Source: Alistipes sp. (GTDB lineage Bacteria > Bacteroidota > Bacteroidia > Bacteroidales > Rikenellaceae). From it: 64,000 nt of DNA. Every line of letters starts with the position of its first letter. The stretch's first letter is position 1. Under the pieces are notes generated by a model. It made no database searches. It saw only the letters and a program-made list of their open reading frames with translations, and was not told the origin of the DNA. Made by a program: the position numbers and the translations under genes. The stretch is from assembly GCA_020026335.1 (NCBI GenBank), contig JAHHQO010000002.1:1-64000 (forward strand), given 5' to 3'. Of this stretch, positions 1-8,805 are shown in pieces.

Positions 1-1
1 C

Positions 2-456
2 AATGATATGCACATCTTTTTACACATAGATGTTTATCAAATTAATTCCGCCAACGGGTTAAAAGTTATTCAAAATATATAGATGGTTATTGGGGTGATT
101 GGGCGAATTATTGTTACGATCTAAGATTCAAGGGAACTTATGATAATTTTGTCATTTATAAAGACACCCATCACCCATCGAATTATATGTTTAAAGTGAA
201 AATAATAAGTTATAACGTTGATACAGATAGAAAAACAATTAGATATAGGATAAAGAATAAAAAGTGGTATAAATTCAGAGCAATTATTGAGTTTGTTGGA
301 TAAACTAAAGGTTCTTTTATCTTAGATTGGCCTTATTATAACAATAACACAAGGCACAAAATTGTAGGAGAAGTATGGATAAAACCTTTTAAATATAATC
401 CTACAACCTATAATATTTTCCTTGGTGATAAATTAGGAATTGCTTTTTCATTGTAA
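2..456 (+). pseudogene. Disrupted hypothetical gene fragment
   Basis: This is a decayed reading frame of unknown function whose 5' end lies outside the window. Frame 2 (from base 2) reads as a plausible protein up to about base 64. It then continues sensibly only in frame 1, as if one base had been lost from the A run at 61-64. Frame 1 is coherent (for example YIDGYWGDWANYCYDLRFKG) until a TAA at 301-303. Beyond that stop the same frame still reads like protein (WPYYNNNTRHKIVGEVWIKP) to a second TAA at 454-456. The pattern suggests one frameshift plus one nonsense mutation. It is AT-rich like the next genes and I recognise no family. A sequencing error in the A run is possible for the frameshift but not for the internal stop. 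Confidence 0.5.
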
Positions 457-504
457 TAAAAATCAAATTACAGATACATTATCAAAACGCGAAAGGGATT
501 TTGA

Positions 505-1521
505 ATGATGAACTTATCAAGCCATATCAATAATTTTATTATAGGTACAGTATTATTATGCTCTTGCACTCACCAAGTCAAGCCCACGAATAAAGGGCTT
601 GACTTGAAGGAGGGCTCAAAGGTCGAAAAAGTAGCACAATCTACTAAGGCTGAACCGAAACCATTGTGTCAGGATTCGATTTATCTGACACAGTACCTTC
701 ATCCTTTGACAATCCAAGATAAGGATGCGGAGGCTCGTTCTGCAATGCGAAAAACCATCGAAGCCTATCATTTCGATTCCGTAGAATACCATTCCGTTAA
801 GGACATCGATAAAGAACTTTCTTCGCTATTTAAGGAATGCCCTGTTTACGATTGTGCCGAAAGCTGGAAGCAGGAACTTGCTGATAAACGATTGGAGTAT
901 CACCTCAAAAATAAGTGGACTTTCACCCACTCAATGCCTCTTTTAGACAAGGAGATTAATCCGTTTATGACCGATGACAGGAAGTATAAGATTTATAGCT
1001 ACTCGATTGACCCTTTCGGCACAAGGGGAAATTACAAAAACTATATTCAATACATTGATGCCCAAGGTAAAGCGGATTACATTGCATGGGAAAACGATGC
1101 AAAGGACGGAGGTCGTTGTTTACATAATGTATGGCAATTTACCCATAAAGGGACACGTTACTATGCTCTAAAAAGTTTCAAGCAACTACAATCTGGTTCG
1201 TGGGAATATTATTTGGATATTGCAACCATAGAAAACGGGAAAATTACCTACCATCCCGAATTTATGCCCAAAGAATTAGACCCCGAAATCGGCACACATG
1301 AACAGGAATACCTCATTAGAGACGATAAGGGTAATTTCGTAGATGAAGAGTGGCGGAAGGTATCTTATGCCATTGTTTGCAGGACAGAAAACGGCAACAC
1401 GAACATTGATTACACATTCAATCCCCGAACCATGACGGTATTCATCAAAGACGATGCAGACACCACAGATAGCCGAACAGGAGCAATCAAAAGACGAAGT
1501 GTAAAACTTCTACTCCCGTAA
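505..1521 (+). CDS. Hypothetical lipoprotein
   Basis: I do not recognise the family of this 338-residue protein. The N-terminus is a type II signal peptide: a hydrophobic stretch followed by a lipobox (L18-C19-S20-C21), so the mature protein should be lipidated at Cys21. A Lys-rich linker with little hydrophobicity follows to about residue 50. The rest is soluble, rich in Tyr, Trp and charged residues, and has no obvious repeats or catalytic motif. The two tandem ATGs at the start give a one-codon ambiguity. It lies 27 bp upstream of the WG-repeat gene in the same orientation, so the two may be co-transcribed. The base composition is clearly more AT-rich than the genes after 4000, which fits acquired DNA. 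Confidence 0.75.
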   Translation: MMNLSSHINNFIIGTVLLCSCTHQVKPTNKGLDLKEGSKVEKVAQSTKAEPKPLCQDSIYLTQYLHPLTIQDKDAEARSAMRKTIEAYHFDSVEYHSVKDIDKELSSLFKECPVYDCAESWKQELADKRLEYHLKNKWTFTHSMPLLDKEINPFMTDDRKYKIYSYSIDPFGTRGNYKNYIQYIDAQGKADYIAWENDAKDGGRCLHNVWQFTHKGTRYYALKSFKQLQSGSWEYYLDIATIENGKITYHPEFMPKELDPEIGTHEQEYLIRDDKGNFVDEEWRKVSYAIVCRTENGNTNIDYTFNPRTMTVFIKDDADTTDSRTGAIKRRSVKLLLP

Positions 1522-1548
1522 TATTAACAACCTTTAAAACCAAACGAT

Positions 1549-2454
1549 ATGTATTGTATTCATTGCGGACATGAACTGCCCAATAATGCTAACTTCTGTT
1601 CAAATTGTGGCAAACAGGTAAATGTTACATACTCTTTTGCAACACAAGAATTCAGCGAGCCAATTAAAGAGACCCCAAAACCAGAACCTCCGACACAAAA
1701 AGAAACAACAGTAAATTCTTTGCCAGAGGAAGATTTGAATGATGACGGAACAAATTTATGGGTTTTAGAAGTATTAGACCCTGAAACAGGTTATTACAAC
1801 TTTGGATTTCAAGATGAAGACGAGAATGTTATTATAGAACCAAAATATTTTGAAGTAAAAGAATTTCAAAATGGATTGGCCCCTGTGATGATTAATTGCC
1901 TATGGGGATATATCAACCCTAAGGGAGAAGAATTGATTCCTTTACAATATGAAGATGCAGGACAATTTTTCAATGGTCTTGCTCCTGTCAAAAAGGATGG
2001 GCTGTATGGCTATATAAACACAAAAGGGGAAATCGTTATTCCCTTTAGTTTTACAATGGCGCAAGAATTCAATAATGGTTTTGCAGCGATTGCTAAAGAC
2101 AAAAAATATGGGTTTATTGACCTGACAGGGCAAATTATCATTCCATTGGAATATGAAGATGCTCAAAATTTTAATGAGGGACTTGCGCCAGTATGTCAAG
2201 GAGGGCATTGGGGCTATGTTGATATGAACGGGAAAAATGTGATACCGTATAAATATGATGCTTGCATTTTATTCTCAGAAGGACTTGCTGGCGTTATGAA
2301 AAATGGGAAATGGGGCTATGTAAATGAACATAACGAAGAAGTCATTCCCTTTAAATATAATTTTGTTTTTGGATATATAGACGGAGTATCTCCCGTTGAT
2401 TTAGACGGGGAAGTTCTGTTTATTGACAAAGAGGGGAATTATGTAACTGAATAA
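1549..2454 (+). CDS. Zinc-ribbon and WG-repeat protein
   Basis: The 301-residue protein starts with a short zinc ribbon: C3-x2-C6 and C17-x2-C20. A Pro/Glu/Thr-rich linker follows to about residue 75. The remainder is about six tandem WG repeats of 34-35 residues. Each follows the pattern [W/Y]G[Y/F][I/V]n..G..[I/V]IP..Y..a..F..GLApV, for example WGYINPKGEELIPLQYED. WG repeats are known as beta-rich modules in bacterial proteins and are thought to mediate protein contacts, but the function is generally unknown. No signal peptide or membrane segment is visible, so it is probably cytoplasmic. The AT-rich composition and the disrupted neighbours suggest an accessory gene. Confidence 0.85.
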   Translation: MYCIHCGHELPNNANFCSNCGKQVNVTYSFATQEFSEPIKETPKPEPPTQKETTVNSLPEEDLNDDGTNLWVLEVLDPETGYYNFGFQDEDENVIIEPKYFEVKEFQNGLAPVMINCLWGYINPKGEELIPLQYEDAGQFFNGLAPVKKDGLYGYINTKGEIVIPFSFTMAQEFNNGFAAIAKDKKYGFIDLTGQIIIPLEYEDAQNFNEGLAPVCQGGHWGYVDMNGKNVIPYKYDACILFSEGLAGVMKNGKWGYVNEHNEEVIPFKYNFVFGYIDGVSPVDLDGEVLFIDKEGNYVTE

Positions 2455-2561
2455 CAAAAGCATCCGACAAATAATTTATCAATAAAAGGATCCAAGTTTC
2501 TAATACAAAGTAGGAACATGAATTCTTCTTTCTAACAGTAACCTAAAACCTATTTTTCATC

Positions 2562-2724
2562 ATGTCAAAAGTATCTAAATCGGATAAATTTTTCGATTTG
2601 GTCTTTGGATGTATCTTCGCCTGTTTAGTTACGGGTGGTATTGCATCGTTTTTCCATTGGCACGTTCCCACTGTGTGCATTCATAGTAGCCACTTACGTT
2701 TACGAACAAGAACCTAATGAATGA
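2562..2724 (+). pseudogene. Small membrane protein with apparent frameshift
   Basis: An ATG at 2562 opens a frame that starts MSKVSKSDKFFDLVFGCIFA and runs into a hydrophobic segment, then ends at TAA 2715-2717 after an unlikely tail rich in His and Arg. Moving to the next frame near 2665 gives FPLCAFIVATYVYEQEPNE, a second hydrophobic segment with an acidic end, and a stop at 2722-2724. The simplest reading is a roughly 53-residue, two-helix membrane protein broken by a one-base insertion. The intact 51-codon frame could also be real. A strong terminator follows directly at 2733, which shows that this position was once the end of a transcription unit. Confidence 0.4.
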
Positions 2725-2732
2725 TAAACATA

Positions 2733-2761
2733 AGGGGGTTGGCGTTGGCTAACCCCCTTTT
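2733..2761 (+). terminator. Intrinsic terminator
   Basis: The stem GGGGGTTGGC / GCTAACCCCC has ten pairs including one G-T wobble and a GTTG loop, and is followed by TTTT. It closes the transcription unit that ends with the WG-repeat gene or the small membrane frame. Confidence 0.75.
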
Positions 2762-2798
2762 CCTATGTCTCCCCAAAGGAACAAAAGCAAACAAATGT

Positions 2799-2952
2799 AT
2801 GGATAAAAGTTCACTTATTTTATTAACCAGCAAAGGTACCGAAACTATCGTGCAGACTATTGGCAAAACACGTATCAATCGTTTTTGAATAGGAATTTAC
2901 TCAATACGAAGCAGATTTGCAAAAATATAAGGAAGGACATATATTAAATTAA
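2799..2952 (+). pseudogene. Decayed small reading frame
   Basis: From the ATG at 2799 the frame reads MDKSSLILLTSKGTETIVQT and stops with TGA near 2889. In a neighbouring frame the sequence continues with VFE, a stop, and then EFTQYEADLQKYKEGHILN to TAA 2950-2952. Both halves look like protein, so this is probably the remnant of a cytoplasmic gene of about 55 codons with one frameshift and one stop. The rest of 2762-3074 is AT-rich and I see nothing else in it. Confidence is low because the pieces are short. Confidence 0.25.
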
Positions 2953-3074
2953 TTCGCTATAAATTATTATTCAAACAAAATAAAGCTATTTAAATGTAAA
3001 AATTTTTTGAAGCATCGCTACTTTGGCATTGCATCATGTAGTGATGACGACAAACTTCCGTATACTTCCTAAAT

Positions 3075-3108
3075 AAAGAAAGGCCGTCTGTTATGACGGC
3101 CTTTCTTT
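3075..3108. terminator. Bidirectional terminator
   Basis: A perfect 14-bp stem (AAAGAAAGGCCGTC with its complement) has a 6-nt loop. The flanking A and T runs make it work in both directions. It is placed to end the small heat-shock gene on the minus strand. Confidence 0.8.
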
Positions 3109-3146
3109 ATTTATTGATGATGTGCGACCTTACAGCCAATCGGTGA

Positions 3147-3566
3147 TTAGCGGATTTCAATCATACGCGGCTCTTGAGCATGAGATTCCACTGCCTTTTT
3201 GTGAAGGTCGATGGTCAGCACTCCGTCATTGACCGAAGCATTTATCTGTTCGCGGTCCACATTATCGGGCAGAGCCAACGATTGCTGGAACTTCGAGTAG
3301 GAAAATTCACAACGCAGATACTTCTTGTTCTTGTCCTCTTTCTTTTCGATTGCGACCACCAGGTGCTCGTCATCCGAAAGATATATCTTGAAATCGTCTT
3401 TCGTCATTCCGGGTGCTGCCACCTCAACTTTGTAGGACTGCTCGTCCTCACTCACATTGATGGCCGGTGCCGTGGCATTGATTCTGGGCATCCAATCGTT
3501 ATCAAAGAAATCGTTAAATAAACTCGGTAACCAATCTTGATTGTAATTTCTTCTTACAGGTATCAT
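3147..3566 (-). CDS. Small heat-shock protein, Hsp20 family
   Basis: This is an ATP-independent chaperone that binds unfolding proteins in the cytoplasm. The protein has 139 residues from the chosen start (MIPVRRNYNQ). The N-terminal part is short and aromatic (WLPSLFNDFFDNDW), as in Bacteroidetes Hsp20 proteins. An alpha-crystallin domain occupies roughly residues 40-130, with the conserved A-PG-K-DF and GVLTIDL motifs. An upstream in-frame ATG at 3581 would add five residues, but the GGAGG that would be inside that extension sits 8 nt before the ATG at 3566, so 3566 is the likely start. The gene stands alone, ends at a strong hairpin, and has about 550 bp of upstream DNA shared with the SusC locus. 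No heat-shock operator was recognised. Confidence 0.92.
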   Translation of the reverse strand: MIPVRRNYNQDWLPSLFNDFFDNDWMPRINATAPAINVSEDEQSYKVEVAAPGMTKDDFKIYLSDDEHLVVAIEKKEDKNKKYLRCEFSYSKFQQSLALPDNVDREQINASVNDGVLTIDLHKKAVESHAQEPRMIEIR

Positions 3567-3818
3567 AATTAAGTCCTCCATTTTTTAAGTTTAACATCTT
3601 CTCCGGATTGAACCTCCTTTCGATATTCAATTCACAGGGAGTATGTTCAATAAGCGTGCCATCCCGATTATCAAGCCATTTTGACCGTTTTCATTGCCTT
3701 TTTGTGATAGGTTGTGACGTTTTGTCATAAACACCTCAATAAAATAAATTATTCAGAAAATTATCCAACACACAAACTCCCCTCAACTATCTACAACACA
3801 ATGATTTGGCAAAAAATC

Positions 3819-3827
3819 GGGGGGGGG
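3819..3827 (+). repeat. G9 homopolymer tract
   Basis: Nine consecutive G residues lie about 60 bp upstream of the -7 element of the SusC-locus promoter, in otherwise AT-rich DNA. Such tracts can change length by replication slippage. The remaining sequence of 3600-3880 holds no gene that I can see. Confidence 0.8.
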
Positions 3828-3889
3828 TATTCTTTTGAAAATTTTAAAAATATTTTATGAATCCATTACACAAATGGATTTATTTTATA

Positions 3890-3898
3890 TACTTTTGC
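3890..3898 (+). promoter_or_regulatory. Bacteroidetes -7 element upstream of susC
   Basis: TACTTTTGC matches the TAnnTTTGY consensus of the Bacteroidetes primary sigma factor. No exact TTTG is present at -33. Transcription would start near 3905, giving a leader of about 215 nt before the susC ATG. The leader has a 7-bp hairpin (CTTCCCG/CGGGAAG) at 3926-3947 and is otherwise featureless. Confidence 0.6.
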
Positions 3899-4121
3899 GC
3901 CCATTAAAATAGCGGACATTCGGGACTTCCCGCCCAACCTCGGGAAGCCTTTGCCACCACCAACCACGGCTTCGATTTTACGCTGAATTTTGACCAATGA
4001 CGAATTGACAAAATAAAAAAATAAAAGCTAAACTGATGAAAACTTAGACAATTACACCTATCCACCACTGCTTTTATTCAAAAGCAAAACAATCACTTCA
4101 AACTAATCTAACTTATTATTC

Positions 4122-7100
4122 ATGGAAAACAACATTCCTACAGGTAAAAGAGCCCGTCTTGCCAAGATGTGCTTCAAATGTCTGTTTATGATGCTGTTGC
4201 TATGCTTCGGTAACTTTGCGGGAGCAATGGCACAGAATCAGCAAGGCGTCTCCGGTAACGTAAAGGATCAATCCGGAATGCCCATGGTCGGAACAACAAT
4301 CATCATCAAAGGTACTACCATCGGTACAGTTTCCGACATTGATGGAAATTTCCACATCGCCGATGCCAAGGCAGGCGATATTCTCGAATTCTCACTCGTT
4401 GGTTATCAGAAGCAGGAGGTTACCGTCGTAGCAGGCACTCCCATCAATGTAGTGATGAAAGAGGACAACCAGGTACTCGAGGCCGTAGTCGTCACTGCCC
4501 TCGGTATCAAGAAATCTGAAAAAGCGCTGACTTATAATGTTCAGGAAGTCGGCGGTGAGTTGGTCAACAAGGTCAAGGCTGCCAACTTCGTTAATTCACT
4601 CAGCGGTAAAGTCGCAGGTTTGCAGATTAATGCCAGTGCATCGGGTGCCGGTGGTTCGACACGTGTCGTTATGCGTGGTGTGAAATCAATCAGCGGTAAC
4701 AACAACGCCCTCTATGTAATTGACGGTATTCCCATGCCCGACCTCCGCTCGTCGCAGACCGAAGGTACTTTCGAGACCCCCGATGGTGGTGATTTCGAGG
4801 GTATTTCGAACCTCAACCCCGAGGATATCGAGTCGATGACCGTTCTTTCGGGTGCTACCGCAGCCGCCCTTTACGGTTCGCAGGGTGCCAACGGTGTCAT
4901 CTTGATTAACACCAAGAAAGGTCAGGAAGGCCGCGTGAGAGTCAACTACTCGAACAACACGGTATTCTCGTCGCCCTTCATTCTGCCTCGTTTCCAGAAC
5001 ACCTACGGTACCGATGCCACCGCTCCTTCGATGAGCTGGGGCAACAAGCTCGAGACTCCTTCGTCTTACGACCCCGAAGATTTCTTCCAGACAGGTTTCG
5101 AGGAGAGCAACGCCATTTCGGTTTCGGGTGGTACAGAGACCAACCAGACTTACTTCTCCGCAGCATCTCTCAACTCGCGCGGTATTGTTCCCAACAACGT
5201 CTACAATCGTTACAACTTCACTTTGCGCAACACCACCGAGCTTATCAAGGACAAGCTCACCATGGACCTCAGTGCAACTTACATGCACCAGTACAAGCGT
5301 AATCCTCTTATCCAGGGTCTCTATCACAACCCCTTGATTCCGGTTTACCTGTTCCCCCGTGGTGATGAAATTTCGAAGTATCAGGTTTACGAGCGTTACG
5401 ACGCCACTGCAGGTTACATGAAGCAGTTCTGGCCTCTCGAGTTCCTCAACGGTGTCGAGAACCCCTGGTGGGTGACCAATCGCGAGTTGTTCGAGAACAC
5501 CGCACAGCGTTACTCGTTCAATGCCACTTTGAAGTGGGATGTAACCGATTGGTTGAGCCTGACCGGTCGTGTTCGTACCGATAACACCGTAATGGACTAC
5601 ACTCGTAAGATTTACGCATCGTCCAATACCCTTTTCGCATCGGCTTATGGTAACTACCAGAACAACAAAGTTCAGCACAACAACCTCTACGCCGATGTCC
5701 TCCTCTCGATTAACAAGAACTTCTTCGACGACAAGTTCTCTGTAACCTTCAACTTTGGTGCCAGCATCCTCGACGACAAGAACAAGGGTGTAGGTTTCGA
5801 GGGTCACCTCGCAAGCATCGCCAACAAGTTCTCGGTTTACAACATCGATATGAACCACTCGCAGACCAAGCCCTATGCCGATCGCTACCACGACCAGACT
5901 CAGGCTATCTACGCTACTGCACAGCTCGGTTACAAGAACATGCTCTTCCTGGATGTTACAGCACGTAACGAGTGGGCTTCACAGTTGGCCTTCACTCCCG
6001 ACTGCAACATCTTCTATCCTTCGGTAGGTCTTTCGGCTGTCATCTCTTCGATGGCTGACCTCTCAAAGGTTGGTATCTCGTTCTTGAAGGTTCGTACTTC
6101 ATACGCCGAGGTAGGTAACGCTCCCCAGCGTTTCATCACCGGTGTAAACACCCCCATCCAGACAGGTGGTATCATCAGCTCCGACACCTACGCTCCCGCC
6201 ATCAATCTGACTCCCGAGCGTACCAAATCATTCGAGATTGGTATGAACGCCAAGTTCCTCAGCAACAAGATTTGGTTGGATTTCACTTATTATAATACCA
6301 ACACCTACAACCAGCTCTTCACCTACAATGCTCCCCCCAGCACAGGTTACAAGCGTGCTTATGTAAATGCAGGTAAGGTGAACAACTGGGGTATCGAGGC
6401 TGTCCTCGGTTACAAGAACAAGTGGCAGGAGTTCACCTGGTCGACCAACGTGAACTTCTCTATGAACCGCAACAAGGTAAAGGAACTCGTTCCCGAGGGT
6501 ACTCGCGATGTTGCCGGCAACCTCATTACCATCGACGAGGTGAACATGGATTACGGTGGCTACCGTATGAAGGTTAATAAGGGCGGTTCAATCGGTGACT
6601 TCTATGTAACCGGTCTGAAGACCGATGACCAGGGTCGCATCTACGTAGACCCCAACACCAATACCGTTACTCCCGACCCCAACACATGGATTTACGGTGG
6701 TAACACAGAGGCTCGCTGCCGCTTGAGCTGGAACAACCAGTTCTCTTACAAGGGTGTGAACCTCGGTATTCTGTTCGACGCACGTATCGGTGGTCGCGGT
6801 GTTTCTGCAACTCAGGCCCTCATGGACCGTTGGGGTGCATCAGAGGATTCGGCTCTGGCTCGTGCCAACGGCGGTGTATGGATTTCGCACGACCAGTGCA
6901 TTCCCGATGCACGAGCATTCTACGCCAACAACGGTAACGGTATGTCAATGTTGTCTCACTATGTTTACAGCATGACCAACGTACGTCTGCGCGAGCTTTC
7001 AGTCGGTTATGACCTGCCTTCGAAGTGGTTCAACGACAAGGTACGCATGAGCGTTTCACTGGTGGGCCGCAACTTGTGGATGATTTACAACAAGGCTCCC

Positions 7101-7208
7101 TTCGATCCCGAAATCACTGCTTCGACCGGTACTTACTACCAGGGTCTCGACTACTTCATGCAGCCCAGTTCGCGTAACATCGGCTTCAGTGTAAGACTCC
7201 AATTCTAA
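4122..7208 (+). CDS. susC-like: SusC-like TonB-dependent outer-membrane transporter
   Basis: This outer-membrane beta-barrel imports large ligands, normally oligosaccharides, using TonB energy and a SusD lid. The protein has 1028 residues. A signal peptide ends near residue 38 (AMAQ). A carboxypeptidase-regulatory-like domain (about 42-112) carries the usual GTTIGTVSDIDGNF motif. The plug domain (about 120-250) contains LSGKVAGLQI, the conserved RGVKSISGNN and a GSQGANGVILI motif. The rest is the 22-strand barrel with a terminal Phe (SVRLQF), typical of outer-membrane proteins. It is the first gene of a four-gene operon, 13 bp before susD. The GH18 partner suggests that the substrate is an N-glycan or a related GlcNAc-containing glycan. 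No ECF sigma/anti-sigma or hybrid regulator is adjacent. Confidence 0.95.
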   Translation: MENNIPTGKRARLAKMCFKCLFMMLLLCFGNFAGAMAQNQQGVSGNVKDQSGMPMVGTTIIIKGTTIGTVSDIDGNFHIADAKAGDILEFSLVGYQKQEVTVVAGTPINVVMKEDNQVLEAVVVTALGIKKSEKALTYNVQEVGGELVNKVKAANFVNSLSGKVAGLQINASASGAGGSTRVVMRGVKSISGNNNALYVIDGIPMPDLRSSQTEGTFETPDGGDFEGISNLNPEDIESMTVLSGATAAALYGSQGANGVILINTKKGQEGRVRVNYSNNTVFSSPFILPRFQNTYGTDATAPSMSWGNKLETPSSYDPEDFFQTGFEESNAISVSGGTETNQTYFSAASLNSRGIVPNNVYNRYNFTLRNTTELIKDKLTMDLSATYMHQYKRNPLIQGLYHNPLIPVYLFPRGDEISKYQVYERYDATAGYMKQFWPLEFLNGVENPWWVTNRELFENTAQRYSFNATLKWDVTDWLSLTGRVRTDNTVMDYTRKIYASSNTLFASAYGNYQNNKVQHNNLYADVLLSINKNFFDDKFSVTFNFGASILDDKNKGVGFEGHLASIANKFSVYNIDMNHSQTKPYADRYHDQTQAIYATAQLGYKNMLFLDVTARNEWASQLAFTPDCNIFYPSVGLSAVISSMADLSKVGISFLKVRTSYAEVGNAPQRFITGVNTPIQTGGIISSDTYAPAINLTPERTKSFEIGMNAKFLSNKIWLDFTYYNTNTYNQLFTYNAPPSTGYKRAYVNAGKVNNWGIEAVLGYKNKWQEFTWSTNVNFSMNRNKVKELVPEGTRDVAGNLITIDEVNMDYGGYRMKVNKGGSIGDFYVTGLKTDDQGRIYVDPNTNTVTPDPNTWIYGGNTEARCRLSWNNQFSYKGVNLGILFDARIGGRGVSATQALMDRWGASEDSALARANGGVWISHDQCIPDARAFYANNGNGMSMLSHYVYSMTNVRLRELSVGYDLPSKWFNDKVRMSVSLVGRNLWMIYNKAPFDPEITASTGTYYQGLDYFMQPSSRNIGFSVRLQF

Positions 7209-7221
7209 AAACAACGAACAC

Positions 7222-8781
7222 ATGAAACGATTAAAATATATCACAGGAACGGTCACAGCTGCCATGATGATGGCTTGTACAGGTGACTTCGATTCCTTCA
7301 ACACCAATCCCGATGCCGTGCAGACGGTGGATAAGAGGATTTATATCACCACCATGCAGATGGATGCCGTTATCCCCTGTAGCGATGTAGGTGCCAATGA
7401 GTTCCAGAGAGCCTGCAACCTGATGGGTGATGCCTTCGGCGGTTATCTCGCCCCCACACAGGCTTTCAACGGCGGTAGCTTCACCTGCACCTATGACCTC
7501 GACGGTACAGACTTCAACAACGTACCTTTCTCGGTAGCATTCACCAACGTGATGCCCGCATGGTTGAACTTGAAGTATGCTCACAAAAACGGTCAGGTAA
7601 CCGACGACACCTTTGCCATTGCAGAGGTTTTGAAGGTACTCACCCTGCAGCGTGCTTCCGATATCTACGGTCCTCTTCCCGTTTCTCACTTCGGCGAGAC
7701 AAACAACCCCTACGAGTCACAGGAAACCGTATATAAGAATCTTTTCACTGACTTGAACGCAGCCATTGAAATTCTGAAGGATTATGTAGCCAATGCAGGT
7801 ACTGCGCGTCCTCTCCAGAAGGTGGATGCCGTTTACCACGGTGACTACAAGCAGTGGCTGAAGCTGGCCAACTCCGAGAAATTGCGTATGGCCATGCGTA
7901 TCCGCTTCGTTGAGCCCCAGTTGGCACAGCAGTATGCCGAGGAGGCTGTAAAAGACGGCGTCATCGAGAACATCGAGGACAACGCTACTCTTAAGAGCCA
8001 CGGTTCTATCAAGGTGTACAACCCCCTCGAGGAGGTTTGGAACGCTTATAAGGATACTCGTATGGGCGCAACCATCGATGCTTACATGAACGGTTATGAG
8101 GACCCCCGTCTGGCTGCCTTCTTCAAGCCTTGCGAGGATGGTGGTTACCACGGTCTGCGCAGCGGTTTGAACGCCATGCTGACTGCCGACTACCTCGAGC
8201 TTTCGGTTCCCAACGTATCGAAGACCACTCCCGTGATTTGGATGCTCGCTTCCGAGGTCGCATTCCTGCGTGCCGAGGGTGCAATGCTCAACTGGAACAT
8301 GGGTGCAGGCAACGACGAGTCGTTCTACCGTCAGGGTGTACAGCTCTCGTTCGCAGAGAACGGTCTGAGCACAGATGCAGCAGATGCTTATCTCGAAAGC
8401 GAGAACCAGCCCGCAGCATTTACCGATGCTTCGAACTCTTCTACCAAGTATGACGCTGCAAAGCCCTCGACCGTAACTCCCAAGTGGAACTCGGGCGACA
8501 ATGAGGAGCTGAAACTCGAGCGTATCATCACCCAGAAGTGGATTGCGATGTTCCCCAACGGCCAGGAGGCTTGGTCGGAGTTCCGTCGTACAGGTTACCC
8601 CAAGGTGATTCCCATCGTCAACAACATGAGTGCAGGTAAGGTCAGCACCAACAAGCAGGTTCGCCGTATGACCTTCCCCCGTTCGGAGTACTCGAACAAC
8701 GCCTCTGGTGTAGCCGAGGCCATCGCTCTGCTGGGCGGTAGAGACACCGGTAGCACCAATTTGTGGTGGGACAAGAAATAA
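7222..8781 (+). CDS. susD-like: SusD/RagB-like glycan-binding lipoprotein
   Basis: This is the surface lipoprotein partner that caps the SusC barrel and binds the glycan. The protein has 519 residues. The type II signal peptide ends with MMAC, giving a lipidated Cys19. The mature start TGDFDSFNTNPD belongs to the SusD_2/SusD-like subgroup, whose members begin with a similar F..N..P motif. The body is alpha-helical with TPR-like features (YKNLFTDLNAAIEIL, KLANSEKLRMAMRIR) and ends with the family-typical SEFRRTGYPKV and the RRMTFPRSEYSNN region. It follows susC by 13 bp and precedes the GH18 gene by 24 bp, so it belongs to the same transcript. Confidence 0.95.
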   Translation: MKRLKYITGTVTAAMMMACTGDFDSFNTNPDAVQTVDKRIYITTMQMDAVIPCSDVGANEFQRACNLMGDAFGGYLAPTQAFNGGSFTCTYDLDGTDFNNVPFSVAFTNVMPAWLNLKYAHKNGQVTDDTFAIAEVLKVLTLQRASDIYGPLPVSHFGETNNPYESQETVYKNLFTDLNAAIEILKDYVANAGTARPLQKVDAVYHGDYKQWLKLANSEKLRMAMRIRFVEPQLAQQYAEEAVKDGVIENIEDNATLKSHGSIKVYNPLEEVWNAYKDTRMGATIDAYMNGYEDPRLAAFFKPCEDGGYHGLRSGLNAMLTADYLELSVPNVSKTTPVIWMLASEVAFLRAEGAMLNWNMGAGNDESFYRQGVQLSFAENGLSTDAADAYLESENQPAAFTDASNSSTKYDAAKPSTVTPKWNSGDNEELKLERIITQKWIAMFPNGQEAWSEFRRTGYPKVIPIVNNMSAGKVSTNKQVRRMTFPRSEYSNNASGVAEAIALLGGRDTGSTNLWWDKK

Positions 8782-8805
8782 TCAACCTAAAAACCAAGAA
8801 ATCAA

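Noticed and set aside
3660..3735. Short palindrome TGAC...GTCA upstream of the Hsp20 gene as a heat-shock operator
   Set aside because: The arms have only four bases and no match to CIRCE or another known operator was seen.
4686..5891. Long open frame (401 codons) on the minus strand inside susC
   Set aside because: It lies opposite a well-supported SusC gene, has a Val/Leu/Gly-rich composition with no domain, and is explained by the codon bias of the plus-strand gene. The same holds for the long antisense frames in susD, GH18, kdpB, dnaE and the RND genes.
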